Assembly (NCBI GenBank): GCA_020525365.1 | Contig: JAIZOF010000001.1 | Location: 1,351,159-1,415,158, forward strand | Source of the DNA: Sulfurovum sp. | Lineage (GTDB): Bacteria; Campylobacterota; Campylobacteria; Campylobacterales; Sulfurovaceae | Length of the DNA stretch: 64,000 nt | Reading direction: 5' to 3' | Shown here: in pieces, positions 25,324 to 34,732 of the stretch | How the letters are laid out: each line of letters opens with the position of its first letter | How positions within the stretch are numbered: position 1 is the stretch's first letter | Position numbers and translations under genes: made by a program | The notes under the pieces: generated by a model | What the model was told of the DNA's origin: nothing | The model's database searches: none | The model's input: the letters and a program-made list of their open reading frames with translations, nothing else

Positions 25324-28146
25324 ATGGCAACAAAGAAAAGAAAATATCTGATTAAACTCAACAACAAAATACGAAACTACTTTCATGGACTTCCTTTTGA
25401 AGAAGGAATCACTACACTCGATGATGACATCCTGCTAGGGCTATTGATGTTGCTAGAGATACAACTGCCCTCTTTTGATCGCAATGAGATGATTCGTGCA
25501 CTCAGACGTATTTGGAGTGAAAAAGGCGTAGGTATACGTGAAAGTATTGTCTCTTACCTCACACAACCACACAAGGCAATACATAAAAGTTCACAGCAAA
25601 TGCATGATACAGACAAGGTGGGAAAAATACTCTCTATTCTCTCTAAGCATACATATACCAAGCATGAGGAGGCACTTATTCTTGAAGCCTTCATCGATAA
25701 ACGCCACTCCAAAATCACCCCAGAGAAAATCCTCAACAAACTTCACTATCTTCGGATAAAAGAGCAACTAAAAAATTTAGAAACAACACTAGAAGTAGCT
25801 TTTAGTACCCTTAATAAGATGGAGTTTATACACCATTTCACCTTTAAGCTCAAAACCTATGACTTCACCAAACCACTACTTTGTATCACTGACTCAATTG
25901 ATCTTGATGCATTACAAAAAGAGGAGAGTAGGATAGTACTGGAGATACTTGAAAAGCTTAAACAAGAGAGTATTGAAACAAAACAGAAAGAAATTGAGAC
26001 GTTCCTTGAAGCACTTTATGCTCACTCTCATCCTTATCTTGATGAAGAGACTATTACAGCAGCACTTAAGTGTATGCCACCAGAAGCAACCCTTTATCAT
26101 GCACCACTCCCTCCTGCTATTATCAATAAAATATTAAAAAATATAGATAGTCAATATGAGATTTTTGAAAGTGCAGATCATTTCATTATTGAAAAAAAGA
26201 AATTTCATCATCTTTTCGATACAGTACTCCACTATACTACTTCAGTTTCCTATGAAAAACCTTCTCTTTATGACCTCGTATGGCGGGGCAAAGAGCTACC
26301 AATCAAGGAGGATCTTTACCATATCAACAATAATCTAATTTCTCATTTTAAAGCTGCTATTGACGATTTGCTTGAAGAGATGTGTTACGAAAGCCAAAAA
26401 CTTAACTTGGAGGAGAAGATACTTAAGGACATGATTGTCCGCTTTATTGTGCCACAGATAGAGAGCTCTCATACCCTTAAGCTCAAAGAGAAAACCAAAC
26501 GGCGTACTCTATTTCATTTCAGAGAGTATATTAAGCCATTACTTAAAAAACAAAAACGTGAAGAGCTACTGGCAAAGACCATCCGAGACTTTAAGTATCT
26601 CTATCCACTTGCACGTAAATTAAAACGCCAGATTATCTTTCATGTAGGACCAACCAATTCAGGTAAAACCTATGAAGCACTTCAGCATCTTAAAGCAGCA
26701 ACGACTGGATACTATCTTGCACCACTAAGACTACTTGCGCTAGAGGGATACGAAAGTCTCAAGTCTGATGGCATGAAAGTTTCACTCATTACTGGCGAGG
26801 AAGAGATTATTGATGAGGAGTCTACCCACATCTCCTCAACTATTGAAATGATGAACGCTTCAGTCGATGTCGATGTTTGTGTTATCGATGAGATACAAAT
26901 GATCGCAGATCGTGATCGTGGTTGGGCATGGGCAAACGCACTCATTGGTGCACCAGCAAAGAAAGTTATTTTAACTGGTTCAATTGACGCATTACATGCA
27001 CTTAAAGAACTCTGTATCTATCTTGAAGAACCCCTAAAAGTAGTAGACTTCGAGCGAAAAAACCCATTGGAGATAATGAGATATGCTACCCCAATGAAGC
27101 AGATTAAACCACAGACTGCGATAGTAGCATTCTCTAGACGAGATGTGCTTTCACTCAAACAGCAACTCTCGCAAAAATATAGTGTTTCAGTTGTTTATGG
27201 CAATCTCTCTCCTGAAGTACGGCGTGAGGAAGCACGCCGTTTCCGTGAGGGAGAAAGTGATATACTTGTTTCCACTGATGCCATTGCAATGGGGCTTAAC
27301 CTTCCTATCCGTACCATTCTTTTTGCCAAAGATAATAAATTTGATGGACTTAGACGACGCGAACTGTTACCAAATGAAGTACTTCAAATTTCTGGACGTG
27401 CTGGGCGTTATGGTATTGAGGAGAAGGGGTATGTGGGTGCACTCGATATACATACACTCAAGACTATCAATAAAGCGTTCTATACACCTCTGTTTAATAT
27501 CGAATTGCCCGTTTCAGTTATGGCAAGCCTAGAACATATCATGCTCATAGGTGAAATACTTGAAACTGAAAATATTACTACTATTTTGAGCTTCTTTGCA
27601 GAAAATATGGAATTTGATGGCCCCTTTGTTGCTGCCAACATTGAGAGTATGTTAGAGATTGCTGCTATCGTTGATGAATATAGCCTTGATCTGCGTACCC
27701 GTTATTACCTCAGTTGTGCACCCGCAAGTATCTCATCTCCTTATATCGAATCAGTCTTTCACCGGTACATCCGACAAATTGAGGCGGGCAGCAAAGTACT
27801 CTATATTCCACCGCATGACCTCCCCACCTTTGCCCAGACTAACGATATGCTTCTTAATGCTGAAGATAGAGTACGAGAAATTTCGCTCTATCTCTGGCTA
27901 AGCTTCAAATTCCCTGACTTCTTCGAAGACACACAAAAAGCTATTCAAATGCGTGTAAAACTCAATACTTATATTGAAAATTCTCTACGAAAAGGACTCT
28001 TCACCAAAAACTGTCGACGCTGTGGAAAGGTGCTTGACTTCTCTTATCGGTTTTCTATCTGCGATGCATGCCACAATAAAAGAAAACGTGGATCATCTGG
28101 CTCACATCATCATCGTAGCAACCATCGAGGAAAAGTAAAAAAATAA
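25324..28146 (+). CDS. Suv3-like DExH-box RNA helicase with C-terminal zinc ribbon
   Basis: 940 residues. A long N-terminal region (1-430) without recognised motifs precedes a superfamily 2 helicase core. Motif I is GPTNSGKT (~442-449), motif II VIDEIQMIADRD (~522-533), motif III LTGSIDA, and motifs IV-VI AFSRRD, VSTDAIAMGLNLP and QISGRAGRYG. DEIQ and the GPTNSGKTY signature match the Suv3 family (mitochondrial RNA degradosome helicase) rather than DEAD-box proteins. The C-terminus carries two CxxC pairs (CRRCGK, CDACHNK; ~896-917) and a His/Arg-rich tail. Likely role is RNA unwinding in turnover; the partner nuclease is not in the window. Confidence 0.88.
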   Translation: MATKKRKYLIKLNNKIRNYFHGLPFEEGITTLDDDILLGLLMLLEIQLPSFDRNEMIRALRRIWSEKGVGIRESIVSYLTQPHKAIHKSSQQMHDTDKVGKILSILSKHTYTKHEEALILEAFIDKRHSKITPEKILNKLHYLRIKEQLKNLETTLEVAFSTLNKMEFIHHFTFKLKTYDFTKPLLCITDSIDLDALQKEESRIVLEILEKLKQESIETKQKEIETFLEALYAHSHPYLDEETITAALKCMPPEATLYHAPLPPAIINKILKNIDSQYEIFESADHFIIEKKKFHHLFDTVLHYTTSVSYEKPSLYDLVWRGKELPIKEDLYHINNNLISHFKAAIDDLLEEMCYESQKLNLEEKILKDMIVRFIVPQIESSHTLKLKEKTKRRTLFHFREYIKPLLKKQKREELLAKTIRDFKYLYPLARKLKRQIIFHVGPTNSGKTYEALQHLKAATTGYYLAPLRLLALEGYESLKSDGMKVSLITGEEEIIDEESTHISSTIEMMNASVDVDVCVIDEIQMIADRDRGWAWANALIGAPAKKVILTGSIDALHALKELCIYLEEPLKVVDFERKNPLEIMRYATPMKQIKPQTAIVAFSRRDVLSLKQQLSQKYSVSVVYGNLSPEVRREEARRFREGESDILVSTDAIAMGLNLPIRTILFAKDNKFDGLRRRELLPNEVLQISGRAGRYGIEEKGYVGALDIHTLKTINKAFYTPLFNIELPVSVMASLEHIMLIGEILETENITTILSFFAENMEFDGPFVAANIESMLEIAAIVDEYSLDLRTRYYLSCAPASISSPYIESVFHRYIRQIEAGSKVLYIPPHDLPTFAQTNDMLLNAEDRVREISLYLWLSFKFPDFFEDTQKAIQMRVKLNTYIENSLRKGLFTKNCRRCGKVLDFSYRFSICDACHNKRKRGSSGSHHHRSNHRGKVKK

Positions 28147-28153
28147 TTGATGT

Positions 28154-28202
28154 ACTACAGTAACTGATATTGCAAATGATTAAAAAAATATCCCACTGTA
28201 GT
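28154..28202 (+). other. two-part stem-loop between helicase and superoxide reductase genes
   Basis: ACTACAGT pairs with ACTGTAGT, and inside it GATATT pairs with AATATC, with a small bulge between the stems and a 15-nt loop. It has no U tract, so it is not a classic terminator. It could protect the 3' end of the helicase mRNA or regulate the downstream gene. Confidence 0.5.
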
Positions 28203-28289
28203 AATATATTTAATTAGGAGTAAATATATCTTAGTTAACAAAAATTGTGCTATACTTACCCATCTAAAATAAATCAAAAAGGATTAGAT

Positions 28290-28676
28290 ATGCCAAAAAT
28301 TAATAAATATGTAGATATCGACACGGTTGAAAGAGAAGCAAAAAAAGATCTTATTGATAGACACTCACCATTCATTACCGTTCAAGGTGAGGCAAAAAAA
28401 GGTGAAATGCTTGCTGTCAATGTTAAAATGGGTCAGGAATATACACATCCTGATGATTTTGACCATTATATTGAATCTATTACACTTTTCGATGGTGATA
28501 CCAAACTTGCAATGACAACTTTTGTTCCAGGAACACTTGGGAATGAAAAGTCTCATGCCGAAGTGACTTTTAACATTAGACCAACTAAAAGTAAACTCAA
28601 CCTCATCGCCCATGGATACTGTACAAAACATGGTATTTGGGAGTCAACACCAGTTGAAGTTCAGGTTGCTGGCTAA
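28290..28676 (+). CDS. superoxide reductase (neelaredoxin type)
   Basis: 128 residues from ATG 28290, preceded by AAAAAGGA. Reduces superoxide to peroxide without making oxygen, a defence typical of microaerophiles and anaerobes. Iron ligands of the class II centre are visible: His in RHSPFI, two His in THPDDFDHYIE, and Cys and His in HGYCTKHGIWES. No N-terminal desulforedoxin domain. It is a single-gene unit with a hairpin upstream and a strong terminator downstream. Confidence 0.88.
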   Translation: MPKINKYVDIDTVEREAKKDLIDRHSPFITVQGEAKKGEMLAVNVKMGQEYTHPDDFDHYIESITLFDGDTKLAMTTFVPGTLGNEKSHAEVTFNIRPTKSKLNLIAHGYCTKHGIWESTPVEVQVAG

Positions 28677-28686
28677 TACTTGACTG

Positions 28687-28711
28687 GAGAGCTTTTCTGG
28701 CTCTCTTTTTT
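28687..28711 (+). terminator. rho-independent terminator after superoxide reductase
   Basis: GAGAGC - TTTTCTG - GCTCTC followed by six T. Six perfect pairs and a U tract 11 bp after the stop codon. Confidence 0.85.
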
Positions 28712-28751
28712 ACAATATATACCAAAAATAAATCTATTCTTTTCTTTTAAT

Positions 28752-28946
28752 CTACTGCACATCCAACAGTGCATTAATCTGTGCAAGCTCTTTCATGTCT
28801 TCATCTGCTATTATCTTCTCATAATAGAGCTGTAGTGCTGTACGAAATAAATTGGTAGTATCATCTCCTGTCAATTTCTGAAGCTCCTGAAGCTTCTGTA
28901 CTTGATCACTTGTGAGTGTAATTGTAAACTGTTGCGGGGCTGCCAT
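28752..28946 (-). CDS. small ribbon-helix-helix-like protein
   Basis: 64 residues from ATG 28946, with GGAG and a GAGGAG further up. QQFTITLTSDQVQKL is a beta strand plus helix, followed by GDDTTNLFRTALQLYYEKI, the layout of a CopG/Arc-type DNA-binding domain. A short acidic tail follows. No toxin partner gene is beside it, so it is more likely an orphan regulator than an antitoxin. A longer start at 28988 adds an unlikely hydrophobic leader. Confidence 0.6.
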   Translation of the reverse strand: MAAPQQFTITLTSDQVQKLQELQKLTGDDTTNLFRTALQLYYEKIIADEDMKELAQINALLDVQ

Positions 28947-29039
28947 CTCCAATACTCCTCTTATGATTATTTTTATACATTCTATCATATCAATATAAAG
29001 TATAAGGACTTTTTAAAATTGAGCTATTAAATAGACAGG

Positions 29040-29810
29040 TTAAGATATATGAAAGAATGTACTTCCGCTTCCTGAAAAGAACCACTCTTTTGGTGCAACT
29101 TCTTTAAGCTCTGGATAGGTAATTTGTGCAGCAGCATAGAGGTCGTTTAGCATAGTCGGATCGGAAACAAGCTCAAGAAGGTCACGACTTTTATGGTTTT
29201 CCCAACCAACAAAGGAGGAAGGATCAATACGTTCAAGCATTTGTGTTCTGAAGGTTTCATAAACCAATGCAGTATTGCAATCAATATTGGGGGTAAAAAG
29301 TTCTAACTGAAATACCTCTTCTTCAAAAGGCTCTACAATCTCCCCAAACCCACTAACATTTGCCGAGGGATAATTGTAGATAAAAAAAGGTAGATCTGCA
29401 CCAATTTGACTACCTAGTTTAGCAAGTGTTTTGGTATCTATTTCTAATTCACACACCTTATTTATCAATCGCATAAAAGCTGCTGCATCAGAACTACCAC
29501 CACCCAAACCTGCCTGTGAAGGGATACGTTTTTCAACAGAAACCTTGTATGATGTAAAAAAATCTTCCAATTTTTTAGAGCCGGTATACGCTAAAAGTAC
29601 TTTATAGGCTTTAAAGATAGTATTAGAAGTGGTCGGTATGTCATCACATCCATCAATGGTAAAGGCATTGCACCGATAAGGTTTGAGGGTAATAGTATCA
29701 TAGAGGTTGTCTACACGCATGAAACGAGAGAGAATAGTGTGATAACCATCTTTGTATCCAGTAATCTTAAGGAAGATATTTACTTTGGCGTAAGCATTTA
29801 TGGTTTGCAT
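29040..29810 (-). CDS. ispE: 4-diphosphocytidyl-2-C-methyl-D-erythritol kinase
   Basis: 256 residues. GHMP kinase of the MEP isoprenoid pathway. AYAKVNIFLKI at the N-terminus, the GHMP ATP loop PSQAGLGGGSSDAAAF (~95-110), and the C-terminal FFSGSGSTFF. It overlaps truB by 13 nt. The usual csrA and smpB neighbours of other Campylobacterota are not present. Confidence 0.94.
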   Translation of the reverse strand: MQTINAYAKVNIFLKITGYKDGYHTILSRFMRVDNLYDTITLKPYRCNAFTIDGCDDIPTTSNTIFKAYKVLLAYTGSKKLEDFFTSYKVSVEKRIPSQAGLGGGSSDAAAFMRLINKVCELEIDTKTLAKLGSQIGADLPFFIYNYPSANVSGFGEIVEPFEEEVFQLELFTPNIDCNTALVYETFRTQMLERIDPSSFVGWENHKSRDLLELVSDPTMLNDLYAAAQITYPELKEVAPKEWFFSGSGSTFFHIS

Positions 29811-30640
29811 CTCTTTTCCTTATATTTTTCAAGACGATTAAGTTTATAGGTGACTATATCTTGTTTAATTTCAAGAATACTAAAAAAATTAGAAGTCTCC
29901 ACCAAATAGGTACCATTCTCTTTATTTTCAAAATATTCTACCGATATTTTTTTTCCTAGTTCAAGATATGCATCATCACCAAAATAGTTATTGCGTGGTA
30001 TCTTCAAATACTCAAAAGGGTTAAGGGGTTTTTCGTTCTCATAATAAAATTTTCCTTCACAAATACGGTGTAAAGATGAAAGTGTAGCATCTACTCTCAA
30101 CTTATCGGCAATCATCTCACCAAGGCTTCGAATATAGGTACCTTCACTTACTGTTGCCTTAAAGTGAATAAAAGGATGGTTATAGGTCATCAGTTCAATA
30201 TCATAAATAGTCGAGGTAACCTTTTTGAGTCTAACCTCTTTTCCTTCTCGCGCTAGATCATAAGCATGTCTGCCTCCAATTTTTTTGGCAGAATACTGAG
30301 GTGGACAGTAGGTAAGTTCACCTTTGAGTGAATCAAGTACTGTTTTAATCTTCTCATATTTCAATGGTGCTATCTCTTGAATCGTATTAATATTTTCAAT
30401 ATCAAGTGAGGGGGAATTGGCACCCAACCAAAGGGTGGCCTTATAGCTTTTAGGTGTCTTGTCAAGATATTGAAAAAGTTTAGTGTATTGCCCTGTAGCA
30501 ACAATAAGGCAACCAGTAGCAAATGGATCCAAGGTACCAGAAAAACCAACTTTTTTGGTATTATATTTACGTTTAACGTAGCCCATATAGCTATTTGATG
30601 AACGAAAAATGGGCTTTTGTACAACAAAAAGACAATTCAC
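29798..30640 (-). CDS. truB: tRNA pseudouridine-55 synthase
   Basis: 280 residues from GTG 30640 (AAGG eight bases upstream); a GTG at 30649 is an alternative. Makes pseudouridine 55 in the T-loop of tRNAs. Catalytic Asp in GFSGTLDPFATGCL, then YKATLWLG, CPPQYSAKKIGG and SEGTYIRSLG. Middle gene of uvrD-truB-ispE, with 62 bp to uvrD. Confidence 0.94.
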   Translation of the reverse strand: MNCLFVVQKPIFRSSNSYMGYVKRKYNTKKVGFSGTLDPFATGCLIVATGQYTKLFQYLDKTPKSYKATLWLGANSPSLDIENINTIQEIAPLKYEKIKTVLDSLKGELTYCPPQYSAKKIGGRHAYDLAREGKEVRLKKVTSTIYDIELMTYNHPFIHFKATVSEGTYIRSLGEMIADKLRVDATLSSLHRICEGKFYYENEKPLNPFEYLKIPRNNYFGDDAYLELGKKISVEYFENKENGTYLVETSNFFSILEIKQDIVTYKLNRLEKYKEKRCKP

Positions 30641-30702
30641 TGAAACCACCTTTTTGTCATAGATGCATACTCCCCACTCTTCATTTTTATTCTATGCTAT
30701 AT

Positions 30703-32769
30703 TTAAATTGGTTGCACAAATGAACTAAGTATCTCTTTCTTGTTTCCGCCAAAGTTAATAAGAAGCTTATACTCTTTGCCCGATTTATTAGCAGCCTGTA
30801 CACGACCAATACCAAATATTTTATGTTTAACCAGATCACCTTTTTTATAGGCAGACACTTTAGTGATTTTGAGTGAGGTGTCCTGAATGAGTCCAGCTTC
30901 ACCAAGAAATCGACTTTTCTCAACCATTTTACGACGACCTCTATAAAAACGGCTGTCAACATAACAAAGTGTTAGATCACTTTTGGCACGGGTGATAGCA
31001 ACATATCCTAAACGACGCTCTTCTTCCATATTGCACCCCTCCCCTAGTAGTGGAAAAAATTCCTCTTCCATTCCAATAATAAAAAGATGTTCAAACTCCA
31101 GTCCCTTAGCAGCGTGAATGCTCATAATAATGATAGCATTCTCTTCTATTTGATCCTGATCACTTTGTAGGGAAATATCATTAAGGAAATCATCAAGCGT
31201 AAGATTGGGGTTCTTGTCGACAGTATCACGAAAGTAGCCATAGAACTCCTCAATATTCAAAATACGATCAAAACCATCAACCATGGCAGCGTAGTAGTCT
31301 TTGAATTTAATATGCTCTTCAAAAAGGCTGAGAAAACTATTCAAATCATGTTTTATTTCTTCTTGAAGTATATGGATATCTTGAACCAGTTTTTCCAACC
31401 CGTTAGCAACCTTTTTGCTCATCACTACAGGCTGTTTGCCTTTTATGCTTTGTTCAATATATTCATAGAGAGAAAGATGGGCATCGAAAGCAGCCTTTTG
31501 TATTTTATTGATGGAAGCTTTTCCGATACCACGTTTGGGTTTATTGATGATGCGTAGCAATGAGAAGTCGTCATGTGGGTTAGCAAACACACGAAAGTAA
31601 GAGATAATATCTTTAATCTCTGCACGTTCATAGAAACGCATACCACCTATGAGTTTGAAATCAAGACTCTCTTTGGTAAATCCCTCTTCAAGAGAACGTG
31701 AAAGGGCATTGATACGATAGAGTACAGCAATTTCATCAGGATCTGTACCCTTATTGAGTAAATCTTTGATCTGATGAGCAATTGCCTTGGTCTCCATGGA
31801 TTCATCAAATGAATGAAGAAGCTTTACCTCTGGTCCTTCTCCTTTGTGAGAGATCAACGTTTTCCCCAAACGGGTAGAATTATGATCAATCAATGCGTTA
31901 GCTGCCTTAAGAATAGGTTCAGTAGAACGGTAATTGGTCTCAAGTTTAACTACTTTGCAATGATCAAAATTATCAGAAAACTCAAGAATATTACGAATAT
32001 TTGCCCCACGCCAACTGTAGATACTTTGGTCTTCATCGCCAACCACACAAAGGTTTTTATGCTCAGAAGAGAGTAACTCAAGTAAACGAAACTGTAGTTC
32101 ATTGGTATCTTGATACTCATCAACCATAATATATTTATAACGGTTGCTAGTCTCTTTTCGTAGCTTATCATCACTTTTAAGTATCTGATAAGTAAGCATG
32201 AGCAGATCATCAAAATCAACAAGATTATTCTCAATAATATTCTGTTGATATTTCTCATAGATAGAAGCAATTTTTTTATAGTCAGATAGTTCTGCTTTTT
32301 CTATAACCACTTTGGGCGTAAGCAGAGAGTTTTTGTATTTAGAAATCTCTGAAGCAATAAATGAAAGATTAAGATTTATCTTGAGATCTTTGGCAATACT
32401 GCGTAACAGCTGTTTTTTATCATTGCTATCGATAATAACAAAACTGTTGTCACGACCAAGTTTTTCAATATGGAATTTTAAAAAGAGTAGTCCAAACTTA
32501 TGGAAGGTACACAGTAGTGGTGGATGGGAGATTTTATTGGGTATTAGCTTAAGCGCACGTTCACGCATTTCAGCAGCAGCTTTGTTGGTAAAAGTGAGTG
32601 TGAGTGTATCTGTAGGGTCTATGCCTATCTCTCCAATTAAGTAGGCTAAGCGTGTCGTTAATGTCTTTGTCTTTCCGCTACCCGCACCAGCGAGAATAAG
32701 CATAGCTCCATCAACATGTTCAACCGCTTCACGTTGTGCCGGATTTAGACTACTGAGTATCTCTTCCAT
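30703..32769 (-). CDS. uvrD: UvrD/PcrA-type DNA helicase
   Basis: 688 residues. Superfamily 1A 3'-5' helicase in repair and replication. Motif Q LNPAQREAV, Walker A GAGSGKT (~28-34), motif II DEYQDTN, QSIYSWRGAN, SIHAAKGLEFEHLF, YVAITRAK. A C-terminal Tudor-like segment (GDLVKHKIFGIGRV) is typical of PcrA/UvrD. AGGAG precedes the ATG; a TATAAT lies 27 nt further up. First gene of the uvrD-truB-ispE transcript. Confidence 0.95.
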   Translation of the reverse strand: MEEILSSLNPAQREAVEHVDGAMLILAGAGSGKTKTLTTRLAYLIGEIGIDPTDTLTLTFTNKAAAEMRERALKLIPNKISHPPLLCTFHKFGLLFLKFHIEKLGRDNSFVIIDSNDKKQLLRSIAKDLKINLNLSFIASEISKYKNSLLTPKVVIEKAELSDYKKIASIYEKYQQNIIENNLVDFDDLLMLTYQILKSDDKLRKETSNRYKYIMVDEYQDTNELQFRLLELLSSEHKNLCVVGDEDQSIYSWRGANIRNILEFSDNFDHCKVVKLETNYRSTEPILKAANALIDHNSTRLGKTLISHKGEGPEVKLLHSFDESMETKAIAHQIKDLLNKGTDPDEIAVLYRINALSRSLEEGFTKESLDFKLIGGMRFYERAEIKDIISYFRVFANPHDDFSLLRIINKPKRGIGKASINKIQKAAFDAHLSLYEYIEQSIKGKQPVVMSKKVANGLEKLVQDIHILQEEIKHDLNSFLSLFEEHIKFKDYYAAMVDGFDRILNIEEFYGYFRDTVDKNPNLTLDDFLNDISLQSDQDQIEENAIIIMSIHAAKGLEFEHLFIIGMEEEFFPLLGEGCNMEEERRLGYVAITRAKSDLTLCYVDSRFYRGRRKMVEKSRFLGEAGLIQDTSLKITKVSAYKKGDLVKHKIFGIGRVQAANKSGKEYKLLINFGGNKKEILSSFVQPI

Positions 32770-32795
32770 ATTGTGAAACTCCTATAGATACTCTT

Positions 32796-32801
32796 ATTAT
32801 A
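32796..32801 (-). promoter_or_regulatory. -10 box TATAAT for uvrD operon
   Basis: Minus strand GCGATATAATAAGAG, about 26 nt before the uvrD ATG, leaving room for AGGAG. Confidence 0.5.
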
Positions 32802-32893
32802 TCGCTTTTATCATTAAACGTTTTCATGGAGCAAAAAAGTCACCAATACAGTATGTATTACACATACTTAAGAGAGTGTTGATATTGTGAATT

Positions 32894-33712
32894 TCATTGA
32901 CCCAATGGATGAAAACGCCTTACGGTTTCTTGTAAATTTTGCTTTTGGATGTGCGTATATATTTGTGTTGTCTCTAGTGAGCTATGGCCGAGAAGCTCTT
33001 GTACCACACGCAAGTCTGCGCCCCCAATAATGAGAGAGGATGCAAAGGAGTGGCGCAGTACATGTGGAGAGATATGAAGGTATTTTTTGACAATCTTGTA
33101 GGCACTGATACGACTGAGTGGGTCACCGCGATAGTTAAGCCAAAGGTAACTGCTTACCATGGTTTCCCTAGAAAGGTAAGCCTCAAGTGCCTCTATGGCA
33201 ATAGGAGCAAGTGGCACTACGCGTTCTTTTTCACCTTTAGCAAAACGAATTTTAAGCCACCCCTCTACTATGTCGCTACGCTGAATACTGAGTGCTTCAG
33301 AAATGCGACAACCACTAGCATAAAGAAAGAGAATCAATGCATAATCGCGTAATCCCTGAAGCGTACTACGATCAATTAGTGAAATACCTGCCATAATCTC
33401 TTCTAGGCTAAGATATTTAGGTAGGTTTTTGGGTACTTTAGCCATAGGAATTTTAATCTTTTCATAGGTAAAGTTTTGACGATGACAGAAAGTAAAAAAA
33501 GTATTAATAGAGGAGAGTTTACGATTGAGGGTACGTTTATTATCAAATGCAGAAAGAAATGTTAGTACATCGGCTGTCTTGAGTTTGGTAAGTGGCTTTT
33601 CAACCTGCCCTTCAAGCTGCTGAAGATCACCAAGATAAGAGGAGATAGTCAAATCATCAAGTGCCTTGGTTACACTTAGGTATTCTTTAAACGCTATGAG
33701 CAAATCGCTCAT
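32894..33712 (-). CDS. xerH: XerH-type tyrosine recombinase
   Basis: 272 residues. Site-specific recombinase expected to resolve chromosome dimers at difH, as in Helicobacter and Campylobacter, where one XerH replaces XerC/XerD. N-terminal SAM-like core-binding domain (1-90). Catalytic residues are Arg136 (GCRISEAL), Lys159 (FAKGEKER), His217/Arg220 (HVLRH), His243 (LLGHSS) and nucleophile Tyr252 (QIYTH). It is 5 bp downstream of the propeller lipoprotein gene. I found no convincing dif site nearby. Confidence 0.9.
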   Translation of the reverse strand: MSDLLIAFKEYLSVTKALDDLTISSYLGDLQQLEGQVEKPLTKLKTADVLTFLSAFDNKRTLNRKLSSINTFFTFCHRQNFTYEKIKIPMAKVPKNLPKYLSLEEIMAGISLIDRSTLQGLRDYALILFLYASGCRISEALSIQRSDIVEGWLKIRFAKGEKERVVPLAPIAIEALEAYLSRETMVSSYLWLNYRGDPLSRISAYKIVKKYLHISPHVLRHSFASSLIIGGADLRVVQELLGHSSLETTQIYTHIQKQNLQETVRRFHPLGQ

Positions 33713-33717
33713 GATTG

Positions 33718-34731
33718 CTACTTATAACCCAATGCATCAAGACGGATAATCTTACCGTCCTTGTAGAGTTTGTTTCCAGAGATAAATACTGGTGATTTCA
33801 CTTTTCCAACATCGTAAACCTTTGACTGTTTTAGCTTGGTATCGGTAACAATGAGTGAACCTTGCATATCAAGTACATATATTGTACCTCCAATAACTGT
33901 AGCTGCAGAAAATTTTGCAAATCTAAACTTCTTTTTAGCAAGTCTTTTCAATTTGGTATTGAGTTTGACAATCTCACCCTCTTTGGTAAAGAGATAAATA
34001 TGGCCTCTGTATACAGCAACCTCTGCAATGTTGGCATGGTGATAAAATTCTTTATCTGTGCCAAGTGCAAGAAGCTTTTTGGGTGTTGCTGCCACAAGTG
34101 TATTGCCTGCTCTTAAAAGGAAGATGATATTGTTAAATACCTTTTTGCCACTTAGGTAGATCACTTTGGCTGCTTCTGTGTCATCTGTATCAAAAATAAT
34201 AAGTTTCCCATCAAGCATTGGTACCACTACTATAGAATCAATAAAGAGTGGATCTGCCATCCCGCTATCAATCGCATATGTATGCTCTGCATGGTTCTCT
34301 ATAAGCTTTTTCCCATCTCGTAGTCGGTAGAGTCCAAAAGTATTATTGCCAAGAATATAGGCAATCAATCCATTTTTAATACTTGCTGAGACAACAATTT
34401 CATGCAACTCAATACGTTTTTTGACTTTCCCACGCTTTTTATCAATCAGTGCAAGTGTCCCATCCTTATTGCCAGCTAATATATATTTTCTGTTCTCATT
34501 TAGGAAGTGGAATCCTGCCTCCAGCGTGATCCGACTGATCCCCTTTTTATCAATATAGTGTCCATTATCAAGTGTTGCACCATGGTGACTTTTATGAACA
34601 ATTGTACCGCTATAATGACTCTTTATCTGAGAAATAGCATGGGTCTGCTTTGGCTCAAAATACTGTTTTGGACTACAGCCAGAAAATAGCAATAGCCCAC
34701 TTGTCAATAAAAGAAAAAAATATGGTCTCAT
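33718..34731 (-). CDS. BamB-like beta-propeller lipoprotein
   Basis: 337 residues with lipobox LLLFSGCSP. The mature protein is a series of beta blades with PQQ-like turns (ILAGNKDGTLALIDKKRGKV, VVPMLDGKLIIFDTDD, YLFTKEGEIVKLN, IYVLDMQGSLIVTD). Size, lipidation and the preceding YfgM-like gene match BamB of the outer-membrane protein assembly machine, but sequence conservation is low. Another propeller lipoprotein is possible. Confidence 0.65.
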   Translation of the reverse strand: MRPYFFLLLTSGLLLFSGCSPKQYFEPKQTHAISQIKSHYSGTIVHKSHHGATLDNGHYIDKKGISRITLEAGFHFLNENRKYILAGNKDGTLALIDKKRGKVKKRIELHEIVVSASIKNGLIAYILGNNTFGLYRLRDGKKLIENHAEHTYAIDSGMADPLFIDSIVVVPMLDGKLIIFDTDDTEAAKVIYLSGKKVFNNIIFLLRAGNTLVAATPKKLLALGTDKEFYHHANIAEVAVYRGHIYLFTKEGEIVKLNTKLKRLAKKKFRFAKFSAATVIGGTIYVLDMQGSLIVTDTKLKQSKVYDVGKVKSPVFISGNKLYKDGKIIRLDALGYK

Positions 34732-34732
34732 A

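Noticed and set aside
32770..32893. Possible difH site next to xerH
   Set aside because: Only a weak imperfect palindrome (TATGTATTACACATA) is present; I see nothing matching a convincing Xer core site.
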